Assembly: GCF_000003815.2 (NCBI RefSeq)
Contig: NC_049981.1
Location: 13,663,035-13,723,034 of the forward strand
Reading direction: 5' to 3'
Source of the DNA: Branchiostoma floridae
Taxonomy: Eukaryota > Chordata > Leptocardii > Amphioxiformes > Branchiostomatidae
DNA length: 60,000 nt
Shown here: piece after piece, positions 11,631 to 24,900 of the stretch
Position numbering within the stretch: position 1 is the stretch's first letter
Layout of the letters: each line of letters opens with the position of its first letter
The notes under the pieces: generated by a model
The model's input: the letters and a program-made list of their open reading frames with translations, nothing else
Told to the model about the DNA's origin: nothing
Databases searched by the model: none
Position numbers and translations under genes: made by a program

Positions 11631-14600
11631 TCAATGATTTAACATTTCCGTGATATCATCATCAAAAGAGTAGCCAAACATGTCATAGTCTGCCTTAAAC
11701 TTCAGCTTGATTTTGTGCAAGTCTTCCATGGGCACATCTTTGTAGAAGTCCCAGAACAGTCTGTTGCCTTCTCTTGTACGCGTTTTTGGCAGAAGCCTAT
11801 CCATGCCAACGATGCCGGCTTTTTTGAAGAAGAGTGGGAAGTCCTCCGCTAAGGTTTCCGTATGAGCGATGAAATCGTAGTCAATCTTCAGCAAAAATAA
11901 AACAAGAATGTAGAAGCCAGCAATGAAACCACACGGTATAACTTTCAACACTACGGGTGGGTACCGGTACAGAAAATTCAAGCCCAGGTCCGGTTCAGGT
12001 CCAGAGGATCAGGTCCACGTTTGGACCTGAACCTGATTCATTATGTGAGAACTAGTGAATGGACAATACTCAAAACAATGGTCCATTTTGCAAGAAAGAA
12101 ATCTGTTTTGCGGAGTATTCGACTCCCACTGGCGTTTTAAAATCCTACAAGGCTAACTGACTCGGTACTGTTGACTGTGAAATTTGGTAGAAATGACTAG
12201 AGACTCTTGTTATTTTCCTCGACTGGTAAGCCCCGAAATGTGTGAATGCCTGCATCATATAATACGTTCATTTTTCCAACAGGTCCAACATCCGGTGCAC
12301 CTAATTTTTTCAGGTCCGTTTTTTCTGGACTGGTTCAATGAGAAAAAACGGTTTTGTACCGGTACACCATACCGATACCCACCCCTATTCAACACGTGAA
12401 GTATACTGTACTGTGATCTAAGCTACTAGTTATTTATAGTAAGGAAACTCAGTGACATAAATGGCATTGATTGGACCTGAAAATTGGCAACGATATGTAA
12501 TGTTAATTTGCCAGGACAAACAAACAAAAATATGAATAATTAACAGATTTCATGAGTCAAAGGTAAAAAAAGCTACATTTATGAATATACAATATAAAAT
12601 TTTAAGGTATATAAAACTTGGATCTTGTTTGATTGTGGCCTTTATGATATGATATTGATATAGTTAATATACATACTTGACAAGGAGTACATAAGTTTGA
12701 GATCAGCTCCCAGTGTAAGTCCTGCCACTCAGTCCTGTTGGTTCCTACTGCTTTGATGAAAGCCAGAAAAGGAACCTGGTGGATTGTCACATTTTCACTA
12801 TTTTTCATTGATTCCTAAAGTAGAAAAGAATAATAATAGATTAAATATCATCAGGTAATTATGAAACAAAAAACAGCATGAAGTGCAATATAATTCTATT
12901 AGCCCTGATGATGCAGACCAAGAAAAATATGATTGTACAATTATGATTTACACATATCACTTTTTAAGTAGCAAGCTGTTAGTAAATTCCTGTTAACAAT
13001 TTGACACATACAAATGTATATCTAGAATAAAAGATATGATTGTTCATGCTTTCTATCTATCTTTCTATAGTTCAGTCTTCAAAAATTAAATGAGTTACCT
13101 GTGGCCTTGATGTATTTAAGGGTATGGTTTCCAACATAGACTGATAACTTTTCCAGAACCCAAACCGCGCTGGTGCCACGACAAACTTATCTTTCCATGC
13201 TGACACCAGTCTAAAGAATTAAGTTGACAAACCAAAGAGGAAAAAATCAGTCTAACTTAAAGTCTAAGCTCCATGGTTTCAAAATCAATGATTGAATGAG
13301 TCAGTAGTATGCTTAATTTTCCTCTAGTTGGATGTCGGATTTACAAATTGTGTAGATAAAACATGGAGACTAAAACATGTTGAGATTTTATGCAAACACA
13401 TTCAGCAATAATTTTTCAACAATAATTTTCAAGGAGTACATTTGTAAGGAGGATCCATTACAAAGAGGCAACACTGATGAATTTTGCTTTTTCCAATTCA
13501 AATGAAAATATTCAACTAAAATCCTTCATGTTTTGTTGATTTAACCAGTAACAAGTACACACTTACCTTTCTAATGGATCCCGCACAATAAGGAGTTTGG
13601 TGTATTTTTCAAAGCGCAAGCGAACTTCCTCCTTTGTGTAGTTCTTCAGACGTTTAATTGGTTGCCTGTCAAAGGTCTTTCTCATTCCGACAGTTGATCT
13701 ATGCTTGTTGTACTCCAGGTTGTGCAAGATTGTCAAGGTTGTGGTGCTTCCAGTCTTGAAGACTTGGCAGTACAGGAGCTTGTGTCTTTCATTAACAACG
13801 AAACGTCTTAATGGTGGGAAGGTCTGTGAAGAACACCAGAAAGCAGATACGTCGGAATAAATATCATCTGTTTTGATAGAATATATTTTGTTTCGAACTT
13901 TAAAGCTTCGACAAAATAGTGATTCAACATATCATGTCAAAAATATCCAACCATGACCTCACGACCTTTTCCAGACCATGGTTGGAACAAGGTCATCAGT
14001 CGTGAACAAAGCCATCTGTGCTGGTTGCAAAGGTTACGTGCTGTGATGCATCCAACTAAGAAATTTAACTTAAACGAATCAAACTCAGGAAAGTCATATT
14101 CTGCTTGGAAGTGATCAGAAGATTGAACAGGAGCTCGGAATAGGATTGACTACAGGTTACTTACTGCCCTCGGCTGAGCGCTCAGACCTTGTTTGAGAAG
14201 TAGTTGAAAACAAAAGTGTTTGAAGGTCTTGAATGTATGACAGGGGCTCAACACCATCCAGTATCGATGTTCATCTTAGTCAGAGCAAAGACCCTATTGT
14301 TTGAAATGACATTAGAGAACTTACAATGTTTCTCTGATCATTTTCCCTGCAGTATTCCTTTATAAGTGTCATTCTTTCAGACTGTCTTCTCTCTGCAAGA
14401 CTTCTGTTGTCTGTAAGAGAAACCCAAATGCACAATCATGTAATGATTCATAATCCGTAAAGAGCTATCTGATACTATCAATATTCATTGGCGTTGATTA
14501 ATTTGAACAATAAAGATCCTACATCTCCTTTATGTTTTGAAGTCAGTGAGTATATAATCCTTGGTAATGCAAATTCGGCAAGAATATTTGTACTGTTAGA

Positions 14601-15013
14601 TCTTTTACTATGGGGTTGGGTGACTCTATGTTAACAATCTAGAGGAAAGCATTGTGAATTGTCTTAGGGTACAGTCAAATAACGAATTTGGGGAGAGCCC
14701 TAAATTCTGAGCCCCTTCAGTTTCTGACACTCCCATGTTATAAGGTGTTAGAGCAGGTACTGTTGTCAGAACGAAGGGTTGTAACAACAATTTCCGAAGC
14801 CAAATACTTAGTATTCATTCCTCAGCATGTGTGATACAAATATTGTTCCATTCATGACCTACCTGGAACATACCGAGATAGCTGTGTGTAGTTTGATTTC
14901 ATCGCTGTCACTGCAATTTGTCCTTCAGTTTGTCTGAAGCTGAGATACGTGAACACAAGCACCCCAAATGCAACTGCCACAAAGAGCCAGTGAAAGATGA
15001 CAGAAACCCTCAT
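11631..15013 (-). CDS. Carbohydrate sulfotransferase, HNK-1ST/CHST8-14 type, 332 aa
   Basis: Six exons on the minus strand: 15013-14863, 14410-14325, 13823-13567, 13210-13099, 12814-12677, 11885-11631 (999 nt, frame closed). The enzyme family moves sulfate from PAPS to chondroitin, dermatan, N-glycan or HNK-1 acceptors in the Golgi. A single N-terminal membrane segment (about residues 5-26) gives type II topology. The 5' phosphosulfate-binding loop is YCQVFKTGSTTT (about 97-108) and the 3' phosphate-binding motif is LLIVRDPLERLVSAW (about 157-171). The family's C-terminal signature follows: CTPCQ then YDFIAHTETLAEDF, split by the last intron. Intron phases are 1, 0, 2, 0, 0. The last four exons share splice positions and phases with the EGF-bearing paralogue at 32127-36674. 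An hAT-type MITE sits in the last intron. The exact acceptor (GalNAc-4-O, GlcA-3-O or other) cannot be assigned. Confidence 0.92.
11944..12395. mobile_element. Non-autonomous hAT-type element (MITE) with 8-bp target duplication
   Basis: The 436-base element 11952-12387 begins tacgggtgggtaccgg and ends ccgatacccacccta-like sequence, giving terminal inverted repeats that match at 14 of 16 positions. It is flanked by identical 8-base direct repeats ttcaacac at 11944-11951 and 12388-12395. An 8-bp duplication is diagnostic of the hAT superfamily. No transposase coding is present. It lies in the last intron of the sulfotransferase gene. Confidence 0.85.
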
Positions 15014-16394
15014 TGTCTATGACTGGTTAAAACAATAGAGAATATTAAAGGTCCCTCTATAACGTGAATAGCACAAGCACAATCAAAAACACAGTCTGCT
15101 GCTCAGTGAACTGTAACACTAATCTGTACATGTAGGATACCAACAATTCAGATGTTACATTAAGGCAAACTGATCAATATGCATGCCCCATTGTTGGGGC
15201 TAATATCCAATCCATACATTACGTTGTGACTTTAAACTCATATTTGTATTCCTAGATGTTCAACAGTAGACATATTTACAAAAAATGTTCTTCAGGGGCA
15301 AATCTAGTTCATAGACCTATGACATCTAGATAACCTTAGTTAATTGACCTATGACATTTACAGTACAATGCACATGACATGCGGGTCTAACTGGTTTTCC
15401 TGTATGTGTACAGCTGATAAAACAAACACAAAGGCCACATGTAACCACCTTCTAACATAGACCTTTATTCCAATCCACCAGATGACTAACATGTACAGGT
15501 AGTTGTAACCAGAACATGTATTTGACAGCAAAGCAGTCAGCTACAAATTGTGCTAATGGAAAGCATATGAATCATGTACATCATGTAAATGTACATGAAT
15601 ACCTGTACTTTCTAGATACACATTTTATGTGTCACCACAAAATATCACGATTTCTATAATAATGTAGTTCCTTGACTTTTATTTGAAAGGACTATTTCTG
15701 AACATTCAGGGGGCAATTTTCTGAACACTTTTGATTGTACATATATCATTATACCATCACATCTATTGCAGTCTTTGTCCACATATGACTACTACAACTA
15801 TCAAAATGGGAATTTTAGACCATTATTATTTTGATTATTAGCCATACAGTCAAACCTGTATTAGGGGCCACCTCTACAGAGGGGCCACCTGTCCATAGTG
15901 GCCACTTTTTGTCGGTCCCTTGGGTATTTTATCTACAAGTTGCCACCTCTATACAGAGGCCACCTGTCTATAGTGGCCAAATTTGTCCGGTCCCCTGAGT
16001 GGCCGCTATAGACAGGTTTGACTGTACACAAGCTAATACACAATGAATATGTTGGTAAGCTTGATTTTCACTTCCTATAAATATCCTACACCATCGATCA
16101 AGTAGATTGGTCTTCTTAATTTATCCCTCACATTCTATAAAGGAGGATTATAAATGGGAAATCAAAACACATGTGTTTGAAAAGGAAGATAAAAATAATC
16201 ATAAGACATAGGCAACACACAAAACCGTATCATGCTTTCATAGTAGGATACATAGTCCACTTCTATGTATCTTGATCAAGACTAGCACTGAATTCCCAAA
16301 CCTACGTACATGTGTATCTACATCAAACTGGGAAGTGAACCTAAGTAACTATGTACTTGGTAGTGGCATTTGCTGCACTAAGTACTGACACAGT
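15014..16394. other. Intergenic region between sulfotransferase and FAH genes
   Basis: The 1.4 kb between the sulfotransferase start and the FAH stop (same strand) should hold the FAH 3' end and the sulfotransferase promoter. Apart from a mariner-type MITE at 15847-16024, nothing is recognised. Confidence 0.5.
15845..16026. mobile_element. Tc1/mariner-type MITE with TA target duplication
   Basis: A 178-base element (15847-16024) has perfect 13-base ends: cagtcaaacctgt at the left and acaggtttgactg at the right. TA dinucleotides flank both ends, as expected for Tc1/mariner insertion. The interior contains tandem ggccacct motifs, and no coding capacity is present. Confidence 0.85.
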
Positions 16395-19300
16395 TTAAGA
16401 TGTGTGAGCTGGAAGGATCTTTCCTGTGCATTCTCCAAAACCAACCCGGTATCCTTCTCCCTGGCAGTACCCTGAAAAACATTGTTTTTTTTTAAAGTTT
16501 TAGTCAACACCACCTTAAAACAGGGCAACTGGAGATGGCAGTTTTCACCCAGTAGATAAAAACAGCTGAACTGAGGATGCACTAGTAAGTGTAAGTGTAT
16601 ATTGTATGTTATGTATATCTTTAATCACAGAAACATCCTAATTTCCACATAGACATAGACAGACAGACAGACAGACCGACAAACCAAAAACTATTTCGTA
16701 GTTACAAGATTTTACCAAAGCTGTACATCTGCATGTAATGGATATCCAAGGCCACACCAATTTAATTTGTTGGTTCTAAGACTTGACAGAAACTATGACA
16801 GAAATGACTCTCTCACCCGACAAAATGACTTCGTCTCCGTCCTTGAGGAACTTACGAGTCTGTCCCCCACCGATATCTATTTCCTTGGTTCCCTTCCAGC
16901 AGAGCTCCAACATGGAGCCATAGGAGTCTTCAGTCTACAGAAGTAATCATATCATCAGAACTGTTCACAACATTCACTCATATCTATATATGAAGCTTTA
17001 CATTTTATGACAGAAGACTGAACTTTACATTGCAAATACTTTGAAGACACTGGAAGTTACCCATTTTTTTGCTATAGGCTTTAACTGTTGTGAAGTGTTA
17101 AGTTTTTATTCAGCCTCTGATATCTTACAATATTTTGCTTACAGAGACATGGGTAGTAAAATGATGACGATGATACTGTACCTCCCCACTGATGGTTCCG
17201 GAGGCCAGCAGGTCTCCTGGTCTCATGCTGCAGCCGTTCACCGTGTGGTGAGCCAGCTGTTGTTTCATGGTCCAGTACAGGTACTGTGGGCAGGGCAAGC
17301 AAACTCATCTGTAACTATACAATGTTCACACCAAGAAAGTCTGTGCATGTGTGCATGTGTGTGTGCGTGTGTACTGAGTTCATACATTAAATTTTGCAAT
17401 ATCAGTGAAGGTAATTTTGGGTTTGGTTTCATACTGAAGTTTCCGTCATACTGGAGTTTCATTGAATAAGAAGTTTTGGTTACTGTAAATGCATTTAAGT
17501 TGGAGGGGATTTAATTTTGCGGTAGTGGGAAAAATGACTTTTCGCAGTGGTTTTAATTTTGCGGCAACACCATAGACTGCAGTCTAATACCATAATAGAA
17601 AAATGTTCGCGGTGGTTTTAAGTTCGCGGTGAAGTGGTCACCGCGAAAACCGAGAACATTAATCCACCGCAAACATTTCTGCATTTACAGTATATAACTG
17701 CAGGCAGATTTGGTCTCATATGGAAGATTATGCTACATTTGATTGCTGGTCTGGTCTCACCTTGTAGTTTGAGTTACAGATGACTGCAGGTTCTGCCATC
17801 CCTTCTGCCCTGACAGCAGCAGACAGCTTGATGTCAAAGTTGTATTTATCCTTATGTTGGAGGTATGGCAGGATTGGGGGGTCATCCTAGGGACAAAGAG
17901 GGGCAAATCATTTCACATGGTTGTAGACCTCTAATGAACAATCATAACCTCAGACACATCCCAAAAATGATGCCAAAATGAATATAAAAGAATTTTCATG
18001 CTTTATACATTTGAGGAATAATTCTCATAATGATTCTAAGCCCTGATTTCATTTGAACCCAATCAAAAGTGATTCATGAAACAATCTTAATTCTTTAAGA
18101 ACACCTAGGAGGTTTTGTCAATGAAGACTGGCATATCTCTCTTTTATATATGTATGTGAGAAAGAGAGATCTAAATGGACAGACATCTCAGAGAAAAAAA
18201 GAGAGAGTATGCTTTACATTGCTCAAACAGGACAATTCTTAAACCTTGGTTTAGTGATCAGCACTAGTTAGTCAACTGCTATAGGATCTGAAATGTAGAG
18301 AGTTAGTAAACTGCTACAGGATCTGAAATATAGAGCTTACACAGCTGTACTGACCTGCTTGGCATTATCCACAACAAACGGCATGAGCGCGTCCATGGTG
18401 ACAACCCAGGGGGAGATCGAGGTGGAGAAGGATTTCCCCAGAAATGGCCCCAACGGAACATACTCCCACTTCTGGATGTCTCGGGCTACAAAATGGAAAT
18501 AATGGATCTCACATAACGCATATGCTTGCTGGAGTATTTTAATACAGTATTTGAGCAGTACATGCACATATTGTGCCAGTCAAAGAAACCGCTTTACTCA
18601 AATTACTGCCATTCACCCCACTGACTTAATTGTTTCTGTCATTGTGGCCCCATATCTTGACCATGTGCTCCCTTGCTCTGGAGATCAGGTCCTCTGGCAA
18701 GCATAAAAGAACAGATTGACCACGGTCCCAGGGATGCTATTGGGTGACATGTGGCTACAGTTCTTTTTTTTGAGAACAGACGAAAATCAATGCATGAGTG
18801 GATGTCATCCATAAAACTTCATGTAAGTAAGTGTGGACTTACTCAAAAAAAGCAAGAGTGAAAGTGAACAGAAAGAGATTTCTACCCACCACTCCAGTCA
18901 TTCATGACGACCATGCCAAAGATGTGGTCCTGAGCCTTGGATACTGGAATGGGCTGTCCAAGCTCATTGGGTGGTCCGACAAAGAAAGCCTGTCAAAGTC
19001 AAATCAAATTAACTGTACATTTCCAAGAATAGTACATCAACTTTTTTGTTCAAATAGCAGATTTCATAATTGTTTAAATAGTACCACGAAGAAATTAAGT
19101 TTCTAGCTGCATTTCAGTCAAATTGAATGACTATTTCTGTTGATATCTGTACTACTACTTTCTTCTAATGGAATAAAACTATTTTAACACATACCATCTC
19201 CAGTTCAATGTCCAGGAGCTTGCATGGCCCATAGGTTGGTGGCTTAGCTGTAATAAACATATATGGACATGTGTTAGCATTAAAGTTCATCTGAGTTGGT

Positions 19301-21355
19301 GAATTGCATCCTTGTAAAGGTTGATATGAACATGTGGGTTGGAACTATGATAGTTTCAATGGCTCTCTTCATCATATCACTTGATATAATAATGTTAAAA
19401 TACACTAAATTGTGATAGAATATGCTGACAGAACTTACATTCGTCTGGCCTTGTCTGCCCACATGGCCTCCTGACCGGGGTACCGGACACCACTACTGAG
19501 GAGGCACGCCCATGGTAACCAACAGGCAAGTGGAGCCTACAAGCAACAGTCACAGATATAGTTCAAATACTATTGCTGTTCCTCTTGAAATTGCATTAAA
19601 AAGGTAATAAAGCCATAAGATAAAAAGGTTATCGTAGTAGCTACCTATTGGATCTAATAAATGAACTGAGAGTTAATATTTTATACAAAATGTAATTGTA
19701 TCAAAATGATAGCAGAATTTTTTGTACTATGAAACAAAATGTTGAAGTATTTCTTACATACCAGTTTGGCATCAGGGCATTGTCAGGTCCTCTGAACATA
19801 GTACCGACATTGGTGGCATGTTGACGAGAGGAGTAGAAATCCGTGTAGTCGCCTGAGTTAACAACAAGAGTCAGTGATTTTTAAAATTATTTTTCTATGC
19901 ATGTCATTAAACCTATTTCAGATATTGTTAGCCTGGTATCCAGCCGTAATATAGCTCCAGAGAGAAGAGACTCGGGAGCAATATGACGGCTGGATACCAG
20001 GCTAGATATTGTAACCTATCCTGTATTTAATATCTGATATTGAGATGTCACAAATATGCATAATATGTAGCAAACATGCAAAACAGTTGTAGATGGTACG
20101 TACCAATGGTTGCAGGAAGGTGCATCGTAGCATCGGCCTGTGGAACTAATGCCCTGAAGTATAACATAGAAAACACAAATAATAATGTCTTTGAAGGTAA
20201 GACATCCAGGTTTATTTAAACAATAAACAAATCGATCTCTACAACTGGACGAGATTTGGATGAGATGACTTCCTAATGTATTGAATGACATCCATCACTC
20301 TTCTGGCACAAACTCAGTACAGACCTTGTCCTGAGGTCAGCATTGTCCCTGAGAGTCGGTTCATCTGCAGACAGCAGTTTCTGCAGAGTGGCACGGCCTT
20401 CCTTCCACGCAGCTGACCCCAGGGACATGAAGGCATTCAGGGTGGGCTGTGGTATTAAGGATGGACAATTGGTTAGTTACTCTGGTGCTCTAGTATACTA
20501 CTAGGTAAAGAGGAATGGCTGAGCTTGAATGCCTTTTGGAGACATCAGCTTTGTGACACAATCAAGACATTGTCACTTGATGTGTAATAAAGTATGTACC
20601 AAAACGGATGGATTTTAGTCTGATATACTTTCTTTTTAATATGATTATGTATTGCGACATATAGTTATTAGATATATGTAAATCGCTTTAAACACTCACC
20701 TCTTCAAACACATGTTGTTTACCACTCAGCTCAGGCCCAGTAAACAGGTCCTTCACCGCACTCAGGTCCAAAATCTGCTCACCGATGGCCACTCCAAGCC
20801 TGTGGCAAGGCTAGAAACACAAGCGAAAACATGGTGATCAGAAATGGCAGACTTCAAGCCGAGTGTACATGTAGTGTCAAAACACCTCCAGTGCCATGAC
20901 TATAATAGCATCACTGATGATGTACGCAATGCTGCAATTTGTGCACACGTATTGGAAATTGCAGAGGAGTAGCAAACACACACACACCTGATTCTGGATA
21001 AAAGTCAAGTCTATAACTTCTAACATCATGTGCAATAATTTCTAAGTTATCTCAACCTCCTTGATACAGACATCATTGGATTATACTATTACAAGAAGAA
21101 AGAGTTTTACTATTATTACGTCATTTTAGAAATGGAGTGACATGTATCATTTGATTATTAATCATCATCTTTAGACGATCAAAATACTCTACACCCCTCC
21201 CTATATAAAATTATGGCAATGGAATAGTCGTTAGTGAAAGTGACTCCAGATTGATTGAAAGCTGCATGCCTTACATTGCTCTTGGTGGAGAACACTCCAT
21301 ACGGCAGGTTCTGGATGGGGAAGTGGCTCTTCTCTGGCACGGGAACGAACGACAT
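16395..21355 (-). CDS. FAH: Fumarylacetoacetase (fumarylacetoacetate hydrolase), 419 aa
   Basis: Thirteen exons on the minus strand: 21355-21275, 20810-20700, 20446-20325, 20153-20104, 19852-19762, 19536-19439, 19247-19195, 18989-18890, 18485-18355, 17886-17761, 17283-17182, 16934-16817, 16471-16395. They sum to 1260 nt. The enzyme hydrolyses fumarylacetoacetate to fumarate and acetoacetate, the last step of tyrosine catabolism, in the cytosol. The N-terminal domain opens [20 protein letters not shown]. Catalytic and metal residues are kept: [16 protein letters not shown] (Asp and His), KLLDIELEM (two Glu) and NDWSARD (Asp). The loop [15 protein letters not shown] and C-terminal [15 protein letters not shown] also fit. 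The 419-residue length equals the human enzyme. An in-frame ATG lies 51 bases upstream, but the MSF start matches the family. Nothing suggests a pseudogene. Confidence 0.98.
17481..17692. mobile_element. TA-flanked MITE with internal palindromic GCGGTG motifs
   Basis: The 208-base element 17483-17690 runs from ctgtaaatgca to tgcatttacag (perfect 11-base inverted ends) with TA on both sides, as for Tc1/mariner. The interior repeats gcggtggtttta motifs in both orientations. It lies in the FAH intron between the exons at 17761-17886 and 17182-17283. Confidence 0.8.
19921..20012. mobile_element. 76-bp foldback MITE with 8-bp target duplication
   Basis: Perfect 19-base inverted arms, tagcctggtatccagccgt at 19929-19947 and its complement at 19986-20004, bracket a 38-base centre that itself holds gctcc/gggagc complementarity. 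Identical 8-base direct repeats gatattgt flank the element at 19921-19928 and 20005-20012. The signature fits an hAT-like non-autonomous element in a FAH intron. Confidence 0.85.
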
Positions 21356-21940
21356 GGTCACCAGTTTGGGTTTCTTTGCAGCGTTAGCTGAGTTTTCCAT
21401 GAACAACTTTGTCTTTCCTAAAAGTGGCGAACTCCACTGTCAGGACCACGTGGGTGAAAGGTCGTTCGTTGGATGAGTTCATTTGAAGTGGGGAACAATG
21501 TTTCTGTAAAAAACAAATTTTCAGGAAAAACAACACCTACTAAATTCGTCTTGTATGTAAAATTTCAATAAATGATATCTTTATATGATTGTAAGTATAG
21601 ATAATTTTCCTTTTGTTCAACCAATAAAAATATAAGAACTCTAACTTACACCCCTAGTAACATAGTAGACTATTTTAAGAGGTGTGGCAGTGGTGTGGCC
21701 AATCACATGTCGATATGTTTTTCCAAAATTGGTCTACATTGACATAAATAAACTCTTATCTCCCATTGCAACCATTGAATTATTATTTTCACACTTAAAA
21801 TGACATAGATTTTATACATTTAAAAAGAAATCTGCATGTCAAGTTGTAAGAGGTCATATCAGGTCATGCAAATGGCGGACGTTTGATTTTCGGTGAACTA
21901 CATTTTTTTCAGAAATTCGCGGCCCCGTACAGCTGTAAAC
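21356..21940. promoter_or_regulatory. Shared FAH/MCCC2 divergent promoter region
   Basis: 585 bases separate the start codons of the divergently transcribed FAH and MCCC2 genes. Near the MCCC2 side, at 21851-21866, a direct repeat AGGTCA-tatc-AGGTCA has DR4 nuclear-receptor spacing. It overlaps an octamer ATGCAAAT (21866-21873), which is followed by ATGGCGG (21872-21878), close to a YY1 core. No TATA box is evident near either gene. The motif matches are seen directly; promoter function is inferred from gene orientation. Confidence 0.6.
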
Positions 21941-24900
21941 ATGAATGTGTGCAGAAGTTTCGGCAGTCGGCTGGTGAAAGATATAACCAAGACGAGATGG
22001 AGGATGTTTCAGACCGCCTCCCTACCAGTGATCGGCTCCAAACCGGACACTTACTCAGCCGAGTACCAGGTCAGTTTCTGCTAAAATCTCACAGATTTGC
22101 CCCCCTCCCCACCCTGCTCCATATCTCGCTCAATATGTTACCAAGGAGGTCTTCATCTTGATATTACGAAGATTGAGCTTAAAGATATAAATTACATGTT
22201 CACTGACGACCGACAATGCATCCTGAATTGAAGAGCAGCCAAAACTGGAGTCGACACTCCAACCCGGCTGAAACGACTCTACTTTACTTTACTTTAGTCT
22301 TTACTCTATTCTAGTGTAACCCTCTTAGAATCAAATTAATTTGTTGTTTGTCCATCGTTTCCCAGCAGGAATGAAACATGATTATAAACATTACTCTGAC
22401 ATTATGGCTACTGCCAATATCTATTACATCTTAAAATTTCAGGATAATTATGATAAGATGAGCACCCTGGTGACGGACCTGAGGCAGTTGGTGGGCAGGA
22501 TCACACAGGGTGGCGGGGAGAAGGCCATCCAACGGCACACATCAAGGGGCAAGCTCCTTCCCAGGGAAAGAATCAACTCCCTCTTGGACCCAGGGTACAG
22601 TTGCCTACTACTTGTTACAGTTGTCTACTCCATTTGGAAGATAAGCTTAACATAACGTGCAAGGACATTGTATACAGAAAAGAAGAGTCAGGGTCCAACA
22701 AGTTTTTAAAAATTCACTTTCACTGTAGGGCAAGTACATGAAAAGTTTGCCCAAGTCACCTTTTCACTAGCCCAAAATGAAGTCAGAATGCATTTTTATT
22801 TCTCAACTTAAAAGAAATTTTTAGTATGTCACTTCACTGGACCAATATCCACACACATTCCCCCATGATGAAAAAAAAAACACTTGTGAAAAAGGCATAT
22901 ATACTTGTCTGATCAGGTCAGTATGGTAGGACATATATGTACGATCAGCACTTTCACTTGCCCAGGTAATTATGATTGGGTCAAAACTTGTCCATCCTTG
23001 CGGGTATTTGTTTTTGAATTAAATAAAATGTGATATTTAGTTATGAATTTTAGGTGATTTGAAGCATATTATATTATTTGCTTAGATAAAGGACAACTGA
23101 AAGTTACCTTTGCAACTTATTGATAAGTTTTCTGATTATTTTCCAGATCTCCGTTCCTGGAGCTGTCCCAGTTAGCTGCTTATAAACTATATGGAGAGGA
23201 GGAGGTACCAGCGGGGGGAATCATTACTGGTATTGGAAGGGTGTCAGGGTAAGCTGCATAATGTTGATACACAAACATTTCCTCTATACAATATGCTCAT
23301 GGATAGAAAGTTACTGTAACACATTGTTAGAGTCTGGCCTTGTGCACGACATTAAATTACATTGTTGTGATGCGAATAAAGTCAAAGTTTGATTATCCAG
23401 TTGTTAAATGGTAGGTTCTCTTTTCCTCTATTTACACTTAATCACTACAAATCACAATACATCAATTAAGCTTAAAAGTCAAAGTAGCATCAAGCTCACA
23501 TCAAACTTTCTGGTTCTCTTTTTAGCCTCCTTTATCATCCAAAGTAGTGAAGAAATCCAGAGAACTAATTGAAACTGTGATGTGTCCATTTTTTTTCCAT
23601 AATGTTGTATAATGAAATAACATTAGAAAATTTTCCACATTTGTTTTCTATAGGGTTGAGTGCATGGTTGTTGCCAATGATGCCACCGTAAAGGGAGGAA
23701 CCTATTATCCAATCACTGTCAAGAAACATCTCAGAGCGCAAGAGATCGCACAGCTCAACAGGCTTCCCTGTATTTACCTAGGTTGGTCTTTATTCATTAC
23801 CTACATGAAAAATGGAAGTATTGTTTTTGGGTGTGGATGGGTACTGGTATCTGTGTGACTATGATGATATTTGGTGAATGTGGGTAGGGGTTGGAAAGAC
23901 AGAGGTCAAGGTTGATTTTTGGCCCCCAGGTGTTTGACCTTGGTGATGCAGCAGAATTTGTTCTTTTTAACCTTTAGTTCTCGACATGCTAGGGTTTTGA
24001 TTTTTGCTGGAAGATAGTTTTTGATGTAAGGAAGAAGTGGTGTAGGTTTTGGCACCCTAGCAGCTTGTTTGTAGTCTGTTGTAAGCAAGAACTATTCAGT
24101 TTTATCTGCTGTCCATGTAGGTGGCCATCTAGACCACCTGTTCATTTCAGCCAATAACCTAGGTCGGTAACAGTTGATCAACAGAGAACTGATGTTAATA
24201 TTGATTTGCAGTGGACTCAGGAGGCGCAAACCTGCCCCGCCAGGCAGATGTGTTCCCAGACAGGGACCATTTTGGTCGGATTTTCTACAACCAGGCAACA
24301 ATGTCCTCCAATGGGATTCCTCAGGTAAGGTGTGATATGTTGTATAGCCCATTTGTTAGACCACACTGGAAGAACAACTTCATAAGAATAGTTTTAGAAG
24401 GCATATACCGACATTTCTGTGTCTGTCAGACACCATCATCAGGGTAAGAATGGCTGGATACGATTTACTGTGTGATATTTTGTCCACACAGTATAAGGAT
24501 TGAATATAATCAGAATCAAAGTTTCCTCGCAGCCGTATGTTTTCATCTAGTACTCTTTCTTTAGTGTAAATAAATTAAAGTGTCTCACTGTGTTATGTTG
24601 TGACTGCTGATTATTTTGAGGAATGTTTTACTCCCAGATCGCCATAGTTCTGGGTTCCTGTACAGCAGGGGGCGCTTATGTACCAGCCATGGCGGATGAG
24701 AGCGTCATCGTCAGGAGACAGGGAACCATCTTCCTCGGAGGACCTCCTCTGGTAAGAGGCCTGGTTGTCAAGTTCTTCATTCATCCATTTCATCATCAGT
24801 CCATTTTCCCATCCATCCATCAATCCATTTGACTACCCATCCACCAATCTATCTGTCCATGCATAAATCTATCCTCAACTATCTTTGAATTGTTAGACCC

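Noticed and set aside
21893-21940. Longer MCCC2 start at 21893
   Set aside because: In frame, but the ATG at 21941 gives the usual length and an Arg-rich transit-like N-terminus; kept only as an alternative.
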